Part shown: in pieces, positions 56,501 to 64,000 of the stretch
Layout of the letters: each line of letters begins with the position of its first letter
Numbering within the stretch: the first letter of the stretch is position 1
Assembly: GCA_038030265.1 (NCBI GenBank)
Contig: CM075937.1
Location: 42,388,198 to 42,452,197, forward strand
Length of the DNA stretch: 64,000 nt
DNA from: Corythucha ciliata
Lineage: Eukaryota > Arthropoda > Insecta > Hemiptera > Tingidae
Reading direction: 5' to 3'
Position numbers and translations under genes: made by a program
The notes under the pieces: generated by a model
The model's database searches: none
What the model was told of the DNA's origin: nothing
The model's input: the letters and a program-made list of their open reading frames with translations, nothing else

Positions 56501-59353
56501 ACTGTTAATACGGGGCAAAAATAGTTCATACACCGCTAATTTGCGGACAATATTGAGAAAAATCACTAATTAGGGCTGCTGAAATGAACGAAAAACGCTG
56601 TACTTGCAGCTCAAAGTGCTAATTCACTCTGCTGAAAAGGTTAAAGTCGCTAATTGGCTGCAAACATCGAGGATAACTTTCAATTCATGGCACATGGATT
56701 AAAAATGCTACTTCACGGCTAAACTTGAGAAAAATCACCTATTCGCAGCCAAAGTGTAGAGGAAAAGCTCTGTAAATTCACGGCTAAATAAAATGCGCTT
56801 CTTAGGTTGCCCGGCTCGCCCACCCCGCCCGCCCTGAAAGCGTGCACTCAAGTTCAACTGCCACTTACCAGCCAAAAAACGTATTCACGCTTAAACTCTG
56901 GGTCCGTGGACCTAACGTTTTTTTGTTGTTTTTTTTTCTCACAGACAGCTCCAAAAAACGGATCACGTACTATTTGAGTCACATATTTTTTCCAACTAGT
57001 TATGTCAGGTTTGAAAAATCAGGCAAGTCTTCCAGAAAAAAAATTACTAAAAAATGCTTTACAGTCGAGAGGTAACACGTCAAACTCGAAATTTTGAATT
57101 ATCGCGTAAATAAATAAATAAACGAATGATTTAAGGGATGTCGTCTCATCGGTAATCGTCATTTATATAATTTTACTCGTCATCTTGGGGCTGAACGTTC
57201 AAAAATCGGTGGGAATCAAGTGGATCACGACATCGTTGGCTGGTATACTCATCGACTTTATAATTGTGCAGACGTTATTTTGTGTAGTCAACTCGTGGGT
57301 CCTAGTCTCCTTCATGAAGGTTTGTCCGAAAGATTGACCCATCGAATGGAAATACCCGAAATAATTTGTTTCCTCCCTCCCTCCACCCGCTTACAAGAAA
57401 ACGGACATGGAAATGGTATCATTTCGTTTCGACGTACCGGTCTCTCATTTCGAAAAGCTGCACGGAGGAGAGTGTATGCAATTTATCAAGGAAGGAAGTC
57501 AACGTGCTTACAAGCCACTGCTATCGACTGTGGTCGAAGTAGGAGAATTGAAATGTCTAAAAATAACTCAATTTGGTGTATCCCCTTTTTTTTGACTAGA
57601 AACAACGAAGAGTACGCGAAAAAACCAAGTTCATATTGTTAATTTTCGTCGTGGTGTTATGCGCCAGCGTCCTGGCCTTTATCGCGTTTTACACCCGCGG
57701 GTTCAGTATTAATTTGAGATTTCATTTAATTAAACCTATGAAAACCTTGTACTCGGATACAAAACCATCAGTCGGTCGTATTTTCAGCGAGGAAGAGTAA
57801 ATGTGGTCGTGTTAGTTCACAATTTTATTTCTCATTTTAACTATCACCCCTCAAGCATTGAACATTTTATTGGGAAAGTTTTCCTACCGAGTACAAATAC
57901 CGGAACATGGTACAACGGCTTACACATCAATGGTACACAGTGCTCTCGTATAGAGAAGATCTGGTGAAAATCGGCAAATTTTCAAATTTAATGTTCCGCA
58001 GGTACTTTCATCAAAGAGTCTGTACTGTTCGAGAAGAAAATTTACAATGAAACAAAGGCTTGGATGCCCGACCGAATATCAATTTTATTGGGTGACATTC
58101 GACTTTTACAGCACAGAATCACAAGTATACTTTCGTAAGATTCGATCGCACAAAATGAGTGAAATAAGTTCCATTCAGACAGAACGATAAATTTTCCGAG
58201 GTCTTTCAAAGGAATTGTCAAGGCAGCATATCCCCCGATTTTGGATTGGACGTCAAATTTAGACAATAAAGACTATTGCGAGGGATGGACCAACACCAGT
58301 GGATGTTATCCACGTTCGAGAAAATGGATTTATAGTTCAAAAGACGAGTCTTCCCACGAATTTTTTTATTGGAAAGGTTTTTGAACGTGAATTATAGAAT
58401 CTATTGAAAAAATATTACAACGTTGTTTTCTCTTAAAGGCATAAGAACATACACATCCTCCGGATACATACGAATTGTCCATTGGGGAAGTAGAGTCAGC
58501 GTAATGACACTCGTGAACCTATTCACAGACAACTGGTTGGACACTAGAACTCGAGCAGTCGTACTCGAATTTAACATTTACAATCGGTTTGTCGATGGCG
58601 CAACCTCGGGTGGATTTCTTTTAGAAGTCGACTCTTCAGGTGGAGTGGCTTCTAGATTGATAGTAAGTAAAATAAATGAGATAATAGTTTCCCCGCTAAT
58701 CATTTCGTACAATACAGCTGGAGAGTGCAGTGGTAAACGCCGTGCCTGAATTTATGGATTATTCACTAGAGACAGTCCATGGCACGTTCACCAATCTAGC
58801 CGCACCGATTAGGACTAAACAGTCCCTGACGTTATTTTTCCCGGTTTTTATTGGAATTATCATAACAATGCTGATGTGTTACATTCTTACGAGGCTGTCA
58901 AACAAGTTCAAAAAGTCCACTCTTGGACTCGTTTTGGGATTACGAATGGTTTTAAAGTTTACGCTGATAGCCGTTTACATTCATATGTTGTACTGGTACA
59001 ATTCCCTTATATGGGAACATCTGTCAACCGTAAAATTTCATTCAGTCAGGACATTCATTTCGACAATTCTAAAATCCACCTTTTCTTTGGGGGAATAGGA
59101 ATTAGACGTTATCACTTTAAACGATCTAGTGCAGTGGTGCGTCAAAATTCCAATTACGGCCAGTTTCTGCGTCGGCGCTTTTATTCTAACGAAAAAACTC
59201 AGAATTCAACGAAGACCAGTGCGAAGCACGCCAGTAACGATGGAAGACACGGAGCCCAGATTTCCACTGACGGTCAACTACTTGAAAACTGTAAGCTTGT
59301 ATCAACAGCGTCTGACTCGAATAGACATGAAATTTGCGAGAATTAAATCCTAG
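28915..59353 (+). CDS. Polycystin-1-like membrane protein (EGF, REJ, PLAT, polycystin domain), at least 34 exons
   Basis: Phase-consistent exons: 28915-29230, 29362-29631, 29694-29803, 29877-30102, 30162-30322, 30396-30588, 30701-30845, 30897-31132, 31198-31368, 35390-35517, 39932-40153, 40214-40416, 40532-40646, 40717-41001, 41072-41212, 41274-41447, 41509-41632, 41727-41822, [gap], 48219-48446, 48516-48790, 48875-49108, 49170-49276, 49339-49447, 49531-49739, 56945-57008, 57136-57319, 57398-57538, 57600-57796, 57856-57932, 58002-58124, 58179-58376, 58439-58662, 58718-59029, 59099-59353. Total about 2,080 codons. Polycystin-1 family proteins are large receptor-channel subunits of cilia and gamete membranes that pair with TRPP channels. 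The REJ, PLAT and TOP domains identify the family. The third and fourth exon borders are the least certain. No GPS motif was found, and the frame stops after the fourth channel-module helix. The four largest introns are 4.0-7.2 kb of repeats. Confidence 0.93.
29362..31368 (+). CDS. Polycystin-like exons 2-9: ectodomain with REJ-type module
   Basis: Eight exons separated by short introns. Exons 6-9 contain the strongest REJ (receptor for egg jelly) signals: PLRIAIEGGDVQTV, MNFTWTC, the AYTFAVVVTYFLN strand, GSFSWDLL, and RGRPKDPQCGI...WVIKCTPSDDEG. These match the repeated pattern of a beta-sandwich ending in an N-x-P-x-x-G-x-C type motif. All junctions are in phase. Exon 5 would hit TAA at 30350-30352 unless spliced at 30323, which joins cleanly to 30396. 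Confidence 0.85.
31730..34633. mobile_element. R1 element in polycystin intron 9 (best-preserved copy)
   Basis: Forward 30-nt units run from about 31740 to 32500. A core follows (AGTAGCGTACCGAGACAGGG at 32492; TTTCGACGATATTCAATCCA; GCAGGTGATCAGTAAGGAG). Reverse units with some forward blocks then run to 34560, ending in the inverted terminus GATTCGCCCGGGAGCGCC...GCCGGCACTG (34581-34633). No coding frame. About 2.9 kb of the 4.0-kb intron. Confidence 0.7.
35095..35225 (+). repeat. Dispersed repeat, partner at 5600-5725
   Basis: Second copy of the ~125-nt block, in polycystin intron 9, 165 nt upstream of exon 10. No element boundaries visible. Confidence 0.7.
35390..35517 (+). CDS. Polycystin-like exon 10, isolated between two 4-kb introns
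   Basis: A 128-nt exon (acceptor TTTTCAG, donor GTACGT) encodes VFRSTSGEYPQVGFTFEYIV...NLHSGIEN. It accepts phase 1 from 31368 and leaves phase 0 for 39932. It is an isolated exon in a repeat-rich region and has no ATG-opened frame. Confidence 0.8.
36000..37030. repeat. R3 array, ~21-nt units (reverse)
   Basis: Divergent units AAACTGACGATTTTACCTC repeat through polycystin intron 10. The same family lies in the other orientation at 51260-52530. Confidence 0.6.
37240..37735. repeat. R2 array, ~30-nt units, left of the foldback insertion
   Basis: Units GCGAATNGTCAGTTTGGCCATTTTTAGGGC-like. The array continues at 39085-39430 on the other side of the 37744-39075 element, which shows the foldback element inserted into a pre-existing array. 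Confidence 0.65.
37744..39075. mobile_element. 1332-bp foldback element with 9-bp target duplication (MULE-like)
   Basis: Begins ACGCATGTGAACCTGGC and ends with its exact complement. Both flanks carry TAGTTTTTC (37735-37743 and 39076-39084). The arms are several hundred nt long and contain repeated sub-blocks with AAACAAACG and the palindromic GTGTCGGGCTAAGTT...CCCGACACATG. The core (38060-38450) encodes nothing recognisable. Long inverted repeats with a 9-bp duplication are typical of Mutator-like elements. Non-autonomous. Confidence 0.88.
39932..41822 (+). CDS. Polycystin-like exons 11-18: post-REJ ectodomain
   Basis: Eight closely spaced exons (introns 60-115 nt) encode a helical then beta-rich ectodomain: RLVLKALARKEIESYM, MVTAMTFVQKLSNYVED, LEDRAEDHFDPWLY-like helices, FYFWVYIGTPDIIM, VYRLQMDVLWWHRYE and FGCR...LIILRHVPAYEDFFEK. 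This corresponds to the region between REJ and the membrane, where polycystins normally carry a GAIN fold ending in a GPS cleavage site. The last exon leaves phase 1, and its partner exon was not found before 48219. Confidence 0.82.
42694..42780. repeat. Inverted-pair repeat, partner at 56838-56925
   Basis: GTCCACGGACCCGGAGTTTA...CGTTTTTTGGCTGGCAAGTGG is found reverse-complemented at 56838-56925, 14 kb away. Confidence 0.75.
42840..44500. mobile_element. R1 arms, forward then reverse, in the 6.4-kb polycystin intron
   Basis: Forward units 42840-43450, a non-periodic core including a block shared with 49852-49930, then reverse units 43850-44500. A (TTA)n microsatellite lies at about 44510-44542. 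No exon was seen here, although a GPS-encoding exon may hide in 41823-48218. Confidence 0.6.
44580..47965. mobile_element. R2 element(s), ~30-nt units, with right terminus near 47965
   Basis: Units GCGAATCGTCAGTTTAGCCATTTTTAGGGC-like fill 44580-45540 and 46030-47660. They are followed by a conserved tail (TATAAATACCATTGATGCCG, TTAGCTGGGCTAAAT) and an end reading TCCCCATGGGCACGCG...CTACTG. The reverse complement of this tail and end occurs at 59440-59700. The 45550-46000 stretch is non-periodic with no clear gene. Confidence 0.65.
46184..46322. mobile_element. 139-bp palindromic MITE with TAA target duplication
   Basis: Arms GGCGGCTTCACATGCAAAC and GCTTGCATGTGAAGGCGG, with an inner hairpin CCAATCAGAGCGCTC / GAGCGCTCTGATTGG, flanked by TAA at 46181-46183 and 46323-46325. 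PIF/Harbinger-like. Inserted inside an R2 array. Confidence 0.8.
48219..49739 (+). CDS. Polycystin-like exons: first membrane helix, PLAT domain, second and third helices
   Basis: The first exon holds the membrane helix ILTHYFVLYVVLITLIVFVV. The next two encode a PLAT domain: PYAIGVFTGM, TTSNVAIRLVGN, DDWFILYTRDSLGELQEIELWHDNSG and the following DW-YCDSVIAVDL, the best-conserved part of all polycystins. PLAT is a cytoplasmic lipid/protein-binding beta sandwich. LLLWSHIMAMLSGALIF and EVIIIGIVAAYVNTILLTYLF supply further helices, followed by a basic cytoplasmic loop (VARRITRANSTKRYTV). Confidence 0.95.
49936..51180. mobile_element. R1 element, left terminus, forward arm and core in the 7.2-kb intron
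   Basis: Starts CAGTGCCGGCCTAGACATT and GGGCGAATATTTCACCAGC. Forward units to 50830 match 31740-32500 unit by unit, including GTTGCCTCCGGAAACCTCGG. The core has AGTAGCGTACCGGGATAGGG and TTTCGACGATTTTCAATCCA. The opposing arm may be 55680-56790, with R3 and R2 arrays nested between. Confidence 0.7.
51260..52530. repeat. R3 array, ~21-nt units (forward)
   Basis: Units GAAATTGACAGTTTCCAGGAC recur with divergence and occasional longer spacers. No coding frame; polycystin intron. Confidence 0.7.
52560..55180. repeat. R2 array, ~30-nt units
   Basis: Units with GTCAGTTTGGCCATTTT spaced about 30 nt. The end (AGTCATTTTTATTAGAGCGA, 55110) matches the tail at 47660. A non-periodic insert at 53390-53800 interrupts it. 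Confidence 0.7.
55200..56790. repeat. R4 block then R1 reverse arm in the 7.2-kb intron
   Basis: 55200-55640 holds R4 units; 55680-56790 holds R1 core and reverse units (CTAATATTCGTGGCCAAAAC, TCTCAGTGAAACATCCAGAC) that match 33050-33180. No exon seen before 56945. Confidence 0.65.
56945..59353 (+). CDS. Polycystin-like exons: membrane region and polycystin (TOP) channel domain, 3' end
   Basis: Exon 56945-57008 is only 64 nt and fixes an otherwise impossible phase. Later exons give helix VIVIYIILLVILGL, helix KFILLIFVVVLCASVLAF, and the polycystin domain: ISILLGDIRLLQHRI, YCEGWTNTSGCYPRS, SGYIRIVH and the family signature DNWLDTRTRAVVLEFNIYN. More helices follow (SLTLFFPVFIGIIITML, RMVLKFTLIAVYI, ITASFCVGAFIL). 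The frame ends at TAG 59351-59353, before any recognisable S5-pore-S6. An in-frame GTAAGC at 59291 could instead be a donor leading beyond the window. Confidence 0.92.
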
Positions 59354-59385
59354 TCTTCATCGAAAAAATGGTCGTAAATTTGATG

Positions 59386-59391
59386 AATAAA
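59386..59391 (+). terminator. AATAAA polyadenylation signal of the polycystin-like gene
   Basis: Canonical hexamer 32 nt after the TAG at 59351-59353. It supports transcript termination here, at least for one isoform. Confidence 0.6.
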
Positions 59392-59439
59392 TAACGATAT
59401 TTGACAAATTGCGTACTTTCTGTGGCGTACCGCTTCAGT

Positions 59440-61670
59440 GGCGTGCCCATGGGGAGGGTTTTAGGGGTCAAAACCCCTCCAAGAGTACTTCAGCTTTAGT
59501 TGAGAAATAAAAAAATAAAATGAATAAGTAAAAAAGCAAAAGAACAAAAACAAGCAAACAAAAGCAACAACAAAAACCTGATTTTTACGGCCCTAAAATT
59601 TCGTTTTTTAGCAATTCAGCCCCGCTAAGTAACTATCCACGCCATCAATGCTATTTATACCACTGTCCAGGCTCCAGGCAGGGATTCAGGATTTGTTCAA
59701 GAGAGAGGGGCTTGAGAAATTCTACTAAAGAAGTCTTGACAGCCATTCGCTGCCTAAAAATAGCTAAATTAGCTATTTCCACCATAAATAATCCTGAACT
59801 GACTTTATACTCGCACGCCAAAATGGCAAAAATGACTATTTTTGTGCCATGAAAATAGCCAAACTTAATTCACGGACCCTGGAAATGGCTAAACAAAAAA
59901 CGAATCGTGTGACCCTGAAAATTGCTGAAAGTGACTAAATCGATCATACAATAACCAAACCGTTAATTCGCGCCTTGGCATGACGGACTATTCGAGCCCA
60001 GGAAATGCCTGTACTGTGAATAGCAAAACCGACCATTCGCGCACCAAGAATTGGCTAAACTGACCTCTCGCACCTTAAAAATGGAAACACTGACGAAATC
60101 CACCTTGAAAAAAACCGAAACTGATTATTTGAGGGCTAAAAATAGCAAAACTGGCGTTTCCCGCTCTAAAAATGTCCAAGCTGACTTTAAGAGTCCTAAA
60201 AATGGATCAACTGACAATTTGTCCGCCGAAAATGCCTCCTCCGAAAAATGGTAAAATCAACCACAAGCGTACCAAAATTGGCCAAACTGACGGTTCTCGC
60301 GCCTTGATTTAACGTACTATTCACGCCCTGTACAGTGGGGGGCGGAAGTTATCCGGCATGGGGGGAGCAAAAATCTGCACAGTTCAGATCTACCCCCCCC
60401 CCTCTCTCCGAAAGATTATTGAGGCCAAAATTTCAATTTCATCGCCCAATTTCCTGCCTTTTCATGAAATTCTCTTGTTTCTGGGTTAATTTTCCTGGGT
60501 AATTTGAGTCCTAAAGGCACAGTTTTACTAGATAAATGACGTGTTATAAGCTAAATCGGCTACATCGGCCATAAAATGCAGACTTCACACTATTCAGAGC
60601 AGAAACTTAGAGTGAAAGAGCAAGAATATGCCGTGAACAGTAGCGTACCGTGGTAAGGGGGAGGGGGGCAGACCACCCAGGGCTTAAATATGGAAAAATG
60701 ATGATTTTTAGGTTCATGTTTGCAGATTAAGGCACGTGAAAAGGAGTTTTGGTACTTAGCTATTTACGACGATTTTCAGCCCATCCTACTAGGAGAATAG
60801 AACTTTACTGGTGATCAGCAAAAAGTGTGGCTAAATATTCGATCGAGCCCACGAAAGCGCAATTCTGACGGATAAAATTTGCGTCTTCTGGAAGAAAATT
60901 CGCGGCTAAAATAGAAAAAAAGTACGATGATTCCCAATTTTCTTTCGGTCCTTAAGCAGATAAAATTGAGAAGGCACACTAATGGTCCGATGTTGGGGCG
61001 AGTAGGCGGCAAAAATTGGGAAAAAGTGCTAATATTCGTGGCTAAAACTGCAAAAAAAACCGCTCATTCCTGGTTTCTCGATGCAACTTTCAGACCATAA
61101 TTTAGAAAAAATCGCTATCCTCTGTGTATAGTGGCAATTTTAGGACTAAAATGTACCAAAACCCGCAAATGTGCTGTTTTTGGGCCAAGCCCTCTGCTTA
61201 AATTGAGAAAAATCGCCTAATCCACTGGTGAAATTGAGTAAAAGCGCTAATTCACAAAACTGAACCTTCGTGCCATGAAAATGTCTAAACTGATGATTTG
61301 TTCCCTAAAAATAGCAAAAAAAAATGCTATTTATGCTCTAAAAATGGCTTACTCGTTCCAGAAATTCACGATCCAATGAAAAATTAGCCATACCGATAAT
61401 TTGCCCCCTACAGATGCTACAGACGATTCGCGTCTTCAAATTGGCTATCGGCACACAAAAAAACTGATACTCCACGCCTTGAAAACGGCGGAACTGTGGA
61501 CAATTCGTGCTTCAAAAATACCCGAACTGATAATTTGCGCCTTGTGTATGGCTTGAATGACGAGTCGTGCGACGCTGCGCTGAAAAAATGGCCAAACTAG
61601 ATTTTTCGCACCCTTGAAAGATGTATTGACTGTTAGCAGTGTTAGCGCCCTAAAATCGACGAACTGACCA
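59440..61670. mobile_element. R2 element in reverse orientation, with an R1 core inside
   Basis: Left end CAGTGGCGTGCCCATGGGGA, then the reverse of the 47720-47830 tail, reverse R2 units (59740-60310), an R1-type core (60640-61250, CAGTAGCGTACCGTGGTAAG variant) and more R2 units to 61670. It begins 87 bp after the polycystin stop codon. No gene seen. Confidence 0.65.
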
Positions 61671-61875
61671 TTCTCCCCCCCCCCCCCCCGAACCCCAAAT
61701 AGGACGGTGACCACCAGTCAACTGCGCTCTGTGTGGCTTGACTGATTATTCGCAAGGCAGTTTTATGGCGTGAAGTGTCGAATTTTTTGCGGGCACAGTG
61801 TGCACCCGGGCAAGGCTGGGCGGTACGCGTGGGTGGGGATCTGTGCCTCAGAGACACAAGAATCCAGGTGTCCCC

Positions 61876-61919
61876 CAGGTTTCCTAAGGAAACCTGATAG
61901 CTAACTCAGGTTAGCTATC
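61876..61919. other. Two abutting perfect hairpins
   Basis: CAGGTTTCCT/AGGAAACCTG (61876-61896, 10-bp arms) is followed immediately by GATAGCTAAC/GTTAGCTATC (61896-61919, 10-bp arms, TCAG loop). They share one base. Non-coding context. Confidence 0.8.
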
Positions 61920-62224
61920 AACCGTGACACCAAAGCATTGAGGGTTACATACTTTGTAAATAATTGACCAGTTGTGCAGGTCATAATGAAATTGGACCAA
62001 TGATGAGAGTTGTTTGCAATTTGAGAATGCTCAGGGCCGGATTTTATGGGGATTGACGGTCGGCTAGGAGAGGCATTTGCCCCTGGCAGATTTCTGTCGG
62101 GCGGTACTTGAGCACTGATAAAGAAGAAAATTGAAATGAACAAAAATAACTCTCGCGCTACACTCCCCCTCCACCACAACGTTTATCGTTTATGTTGTGC
62201 ACGCGAAACAAATTACGTGGGTTT

Positions 62225-63990
62225 GACTTTTTCGGATTATTGACACTCAAAAAATCAAGTATCGCGGTGGCTGGGACTTGCTCAATCAAAAAGCCAATGT
62301 CGCACGAATGGCTTCCCAATTCCACAGCATTGTTTCCCTATAAAAAGCCATTTTCGTGGCTTTTAAGTGCCAAAATGACGCCATTTTGAGATTGAGTAAG
62401 TCAAATCCACGAGTTTGATTCTTGGAAATGCCAAATTAGTTTTTGGATTAAACCAAACCCGTGAAACTCATTTCACTGGGGGCCGAAGCATCTGAAGTAA
62501 ATCTTGCGGCCATAATTGACAAAAAGCGTAAATTCATGGATATAGGTGAAAAAAGACAGCTAATTTTATTCGAGGCTAAAATTGAGAAAAACTTTACTCG
62601 CGGCCGAAATGGAGAAATGCTCTGATTCGCGGGTAAAATTGATCGCAAATAGAGGCTTAAATTGAGCGTGGAAAAAAGGGAAAAAACCGTAATAAAGTAA
62701 AGAGCAACGTCAAAATTATATTTATTGTTTATGTAGAGGCTAAGGAGCCCCCGTAGGCGTAGGACCGTCTGTGTCTGTTGTTAGGTCGAATTAAGAAAAA
62801 ACGCGAATTCCACGCTAAAAGTGAGAAAAAAAAAACAACTTGCGGCTAAAATGGAGAAAATCACTAATTCGTGTATTAAAAGTGAGGAAAACAGATCAAA
62901 TTGAGCGGAAAATTTTCAATTTTACCTCACGTGAAAATGAGAGAAATAACCGAAGAATTACGTCAAACAGAGCTAAATTCTGCGAAATTTCAAGTTTCAG
63001 GCCGTTTTTTGTGCCCGTGGGCCCAAGGCCAGCCAGCCGCGACCAGCGCCTTAAGTCTGACGAATACATCCGTGAAATTACATCACACTGGACTAAAAAT
63101 CTGAGGAAAATGTCAGCTTCGAGTCTGATTATAATAGCAGAGACATTGCTAGTTTCCACTAATTTAGCCCTGTGTAATTTTCAGTTTTTGGTCTTTATTT
63201 CGGAGAAAATTTCCAGTTCCTGGGATCTTTTTCGGTGGCCGTGGAACCCGGGCAAGCCGGCCACGACAGGTGCCCGCAAAGTCTTCAAATTTGCAACATT
63301 TTAAAGTCAAATATGCGTAAAATTGTAATGTTCCTGGCTGACTATTTGCGACAGTGAGAGTTTCACGTCTCAATTTCAGCGATATTGAAAGTTAAGGTAA
63401 TTTTTTTGCCAGCCGTGTACTCCGGGCAAGCCAACCCTCACTTCACTGGATTCTTTACAGGAATTGGGGAAAAATTGTAACATTCTGAAGGCGAAAATCC
63501 GCGAAATTTTAGAAGTTTACTGGATGAATATTCGTGATATTGAAGGTTTAAAGTTTTTTAACATAAAACTCGATTGCTTAGTTTCCGGTTTTCATTTTCG
63601 CGAATTTACAAGTTCAGGGTCTTCATTAAAGCAAAATTGCAGTTTCGAGTCCATTTTTGTACCACTTGACAATTTTTGGTGGGACTCAGGCTAGCTTACC
63701 ACGACTCAGGACATATCCGTACGATTATCCAAGAAATTCGGGTCTTCATTTCAGTTAAATTGCAAGTTCGGGGCCTTTAATTTCGGAGAAATTGCAAGTT
63801 TCTGTGCTAAATCACCGTGAAATAGCAAGTTTGCAATTGTTTTTTGTGGGCTCGGACCCCACCGGGCTTGCCGGTCACGACACAACGCGACGTAGGCTGC
63901 GGCGATTGAGGCCCATGCACAAATTGGATTCCACCAGGCATAATTTTTGCGAAATTACAAGTTCGGGGGCCTTTTCTGTGGTGGCGAATC
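62225..63990. repeat. R4 and R1 arrays at the right edge
   Basis: R4 units to 62500, R1 units 62510-62900, then R4-like units (GCGAAATTGCAAGTTTCGGG) to the end. 61680-62200 is non-periodic without a recognisable gene. Short frames here are composition artefacts. Confidence 0.5.
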
Positions 63991-64000
63991 ATCCTAGAGA

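Overview
This is animal nuclear DNA. It carries metazoan genes split by spliceosomal introns: a WDR37 orthologue, an Mdm2-type E3 ligase, a Rheb first exon, a polycystin-1-like protein and a THAP-domain protein. Donors are GTRAGT-like, most small introns are 58-75 nt, and AATAAA signals follow two genes. I cannot fix the phylum. It looks like an invertebrate with compact genes whose few large introns have been filled by unusual repeats. Most open frames longer than 60 codons are noise; I rebuilt the genes by joining exons whose phase, splice sites and protein similarity agree.

Layout. 1-3256: repeats and probably the first intron of a Rheb gene (first exon 3261-3309, minus) that runs off the left edge. 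3310-4122: divergent promoter region shared with WDR37. 4123-10541: complete WDR37 gene (8 exons, 495 codons, plus), with repeats in its two large introns. 10978 to about 12840: Mdm2-like gene (minus), convergent with WDR37. 13650-13862: a cysteine-rich terminal exon (minus). 14.7-16.9 kb: repeat arrays. 17550-18143: a reading frame broken by two stops. 18.8-19.5 kb: an unrecognised minus-strand gene. 20522-20864: last two exons of another minus-strand gene. 21.3-28.3 kb: MITE, repeat arrays, a 1.4-kb direct duplication and a THAP-domain gene fragment (25358-25845, minus). 28404-28674: terminal exon of an unknown plus-strand gene. 28915-59353: a giant polycystin-1-like gene (plus, at least 34 exons). 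59.4-64 kb: repeats.

The polycystin gene is the centre of the window. Its order is signal peptide, EGF-like module, REJ region, first membrane segment, PLAT domain, further membrane segments, and the extracellular polycystin (TOP) domain of the channel module. About 6.25 kb of coding sequence is spread over 30 kb. Four introns (4.0, 4.4, 6.4 and 7.2 kb) hold nearly all the extra length; most others are about 50-130 nt.

The most unusual non-coding feature is a set of dispersed elements whose bodies are long degenerate arrays of units of about 30 nt (families R1, R2, R4) or 21 nt (R3). R1 arms occur as facing inverted pairs, match unit by unit between distant copies, and have recognisable termini. 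They look like large non-autonomous transposons with very long, internally periodic terminal inverted repeats. Smaller intact elements are also present: a 1332-bp foldback element with a perfect 9-bp target duplication and two 139-bp MITEs with TAA duplications.
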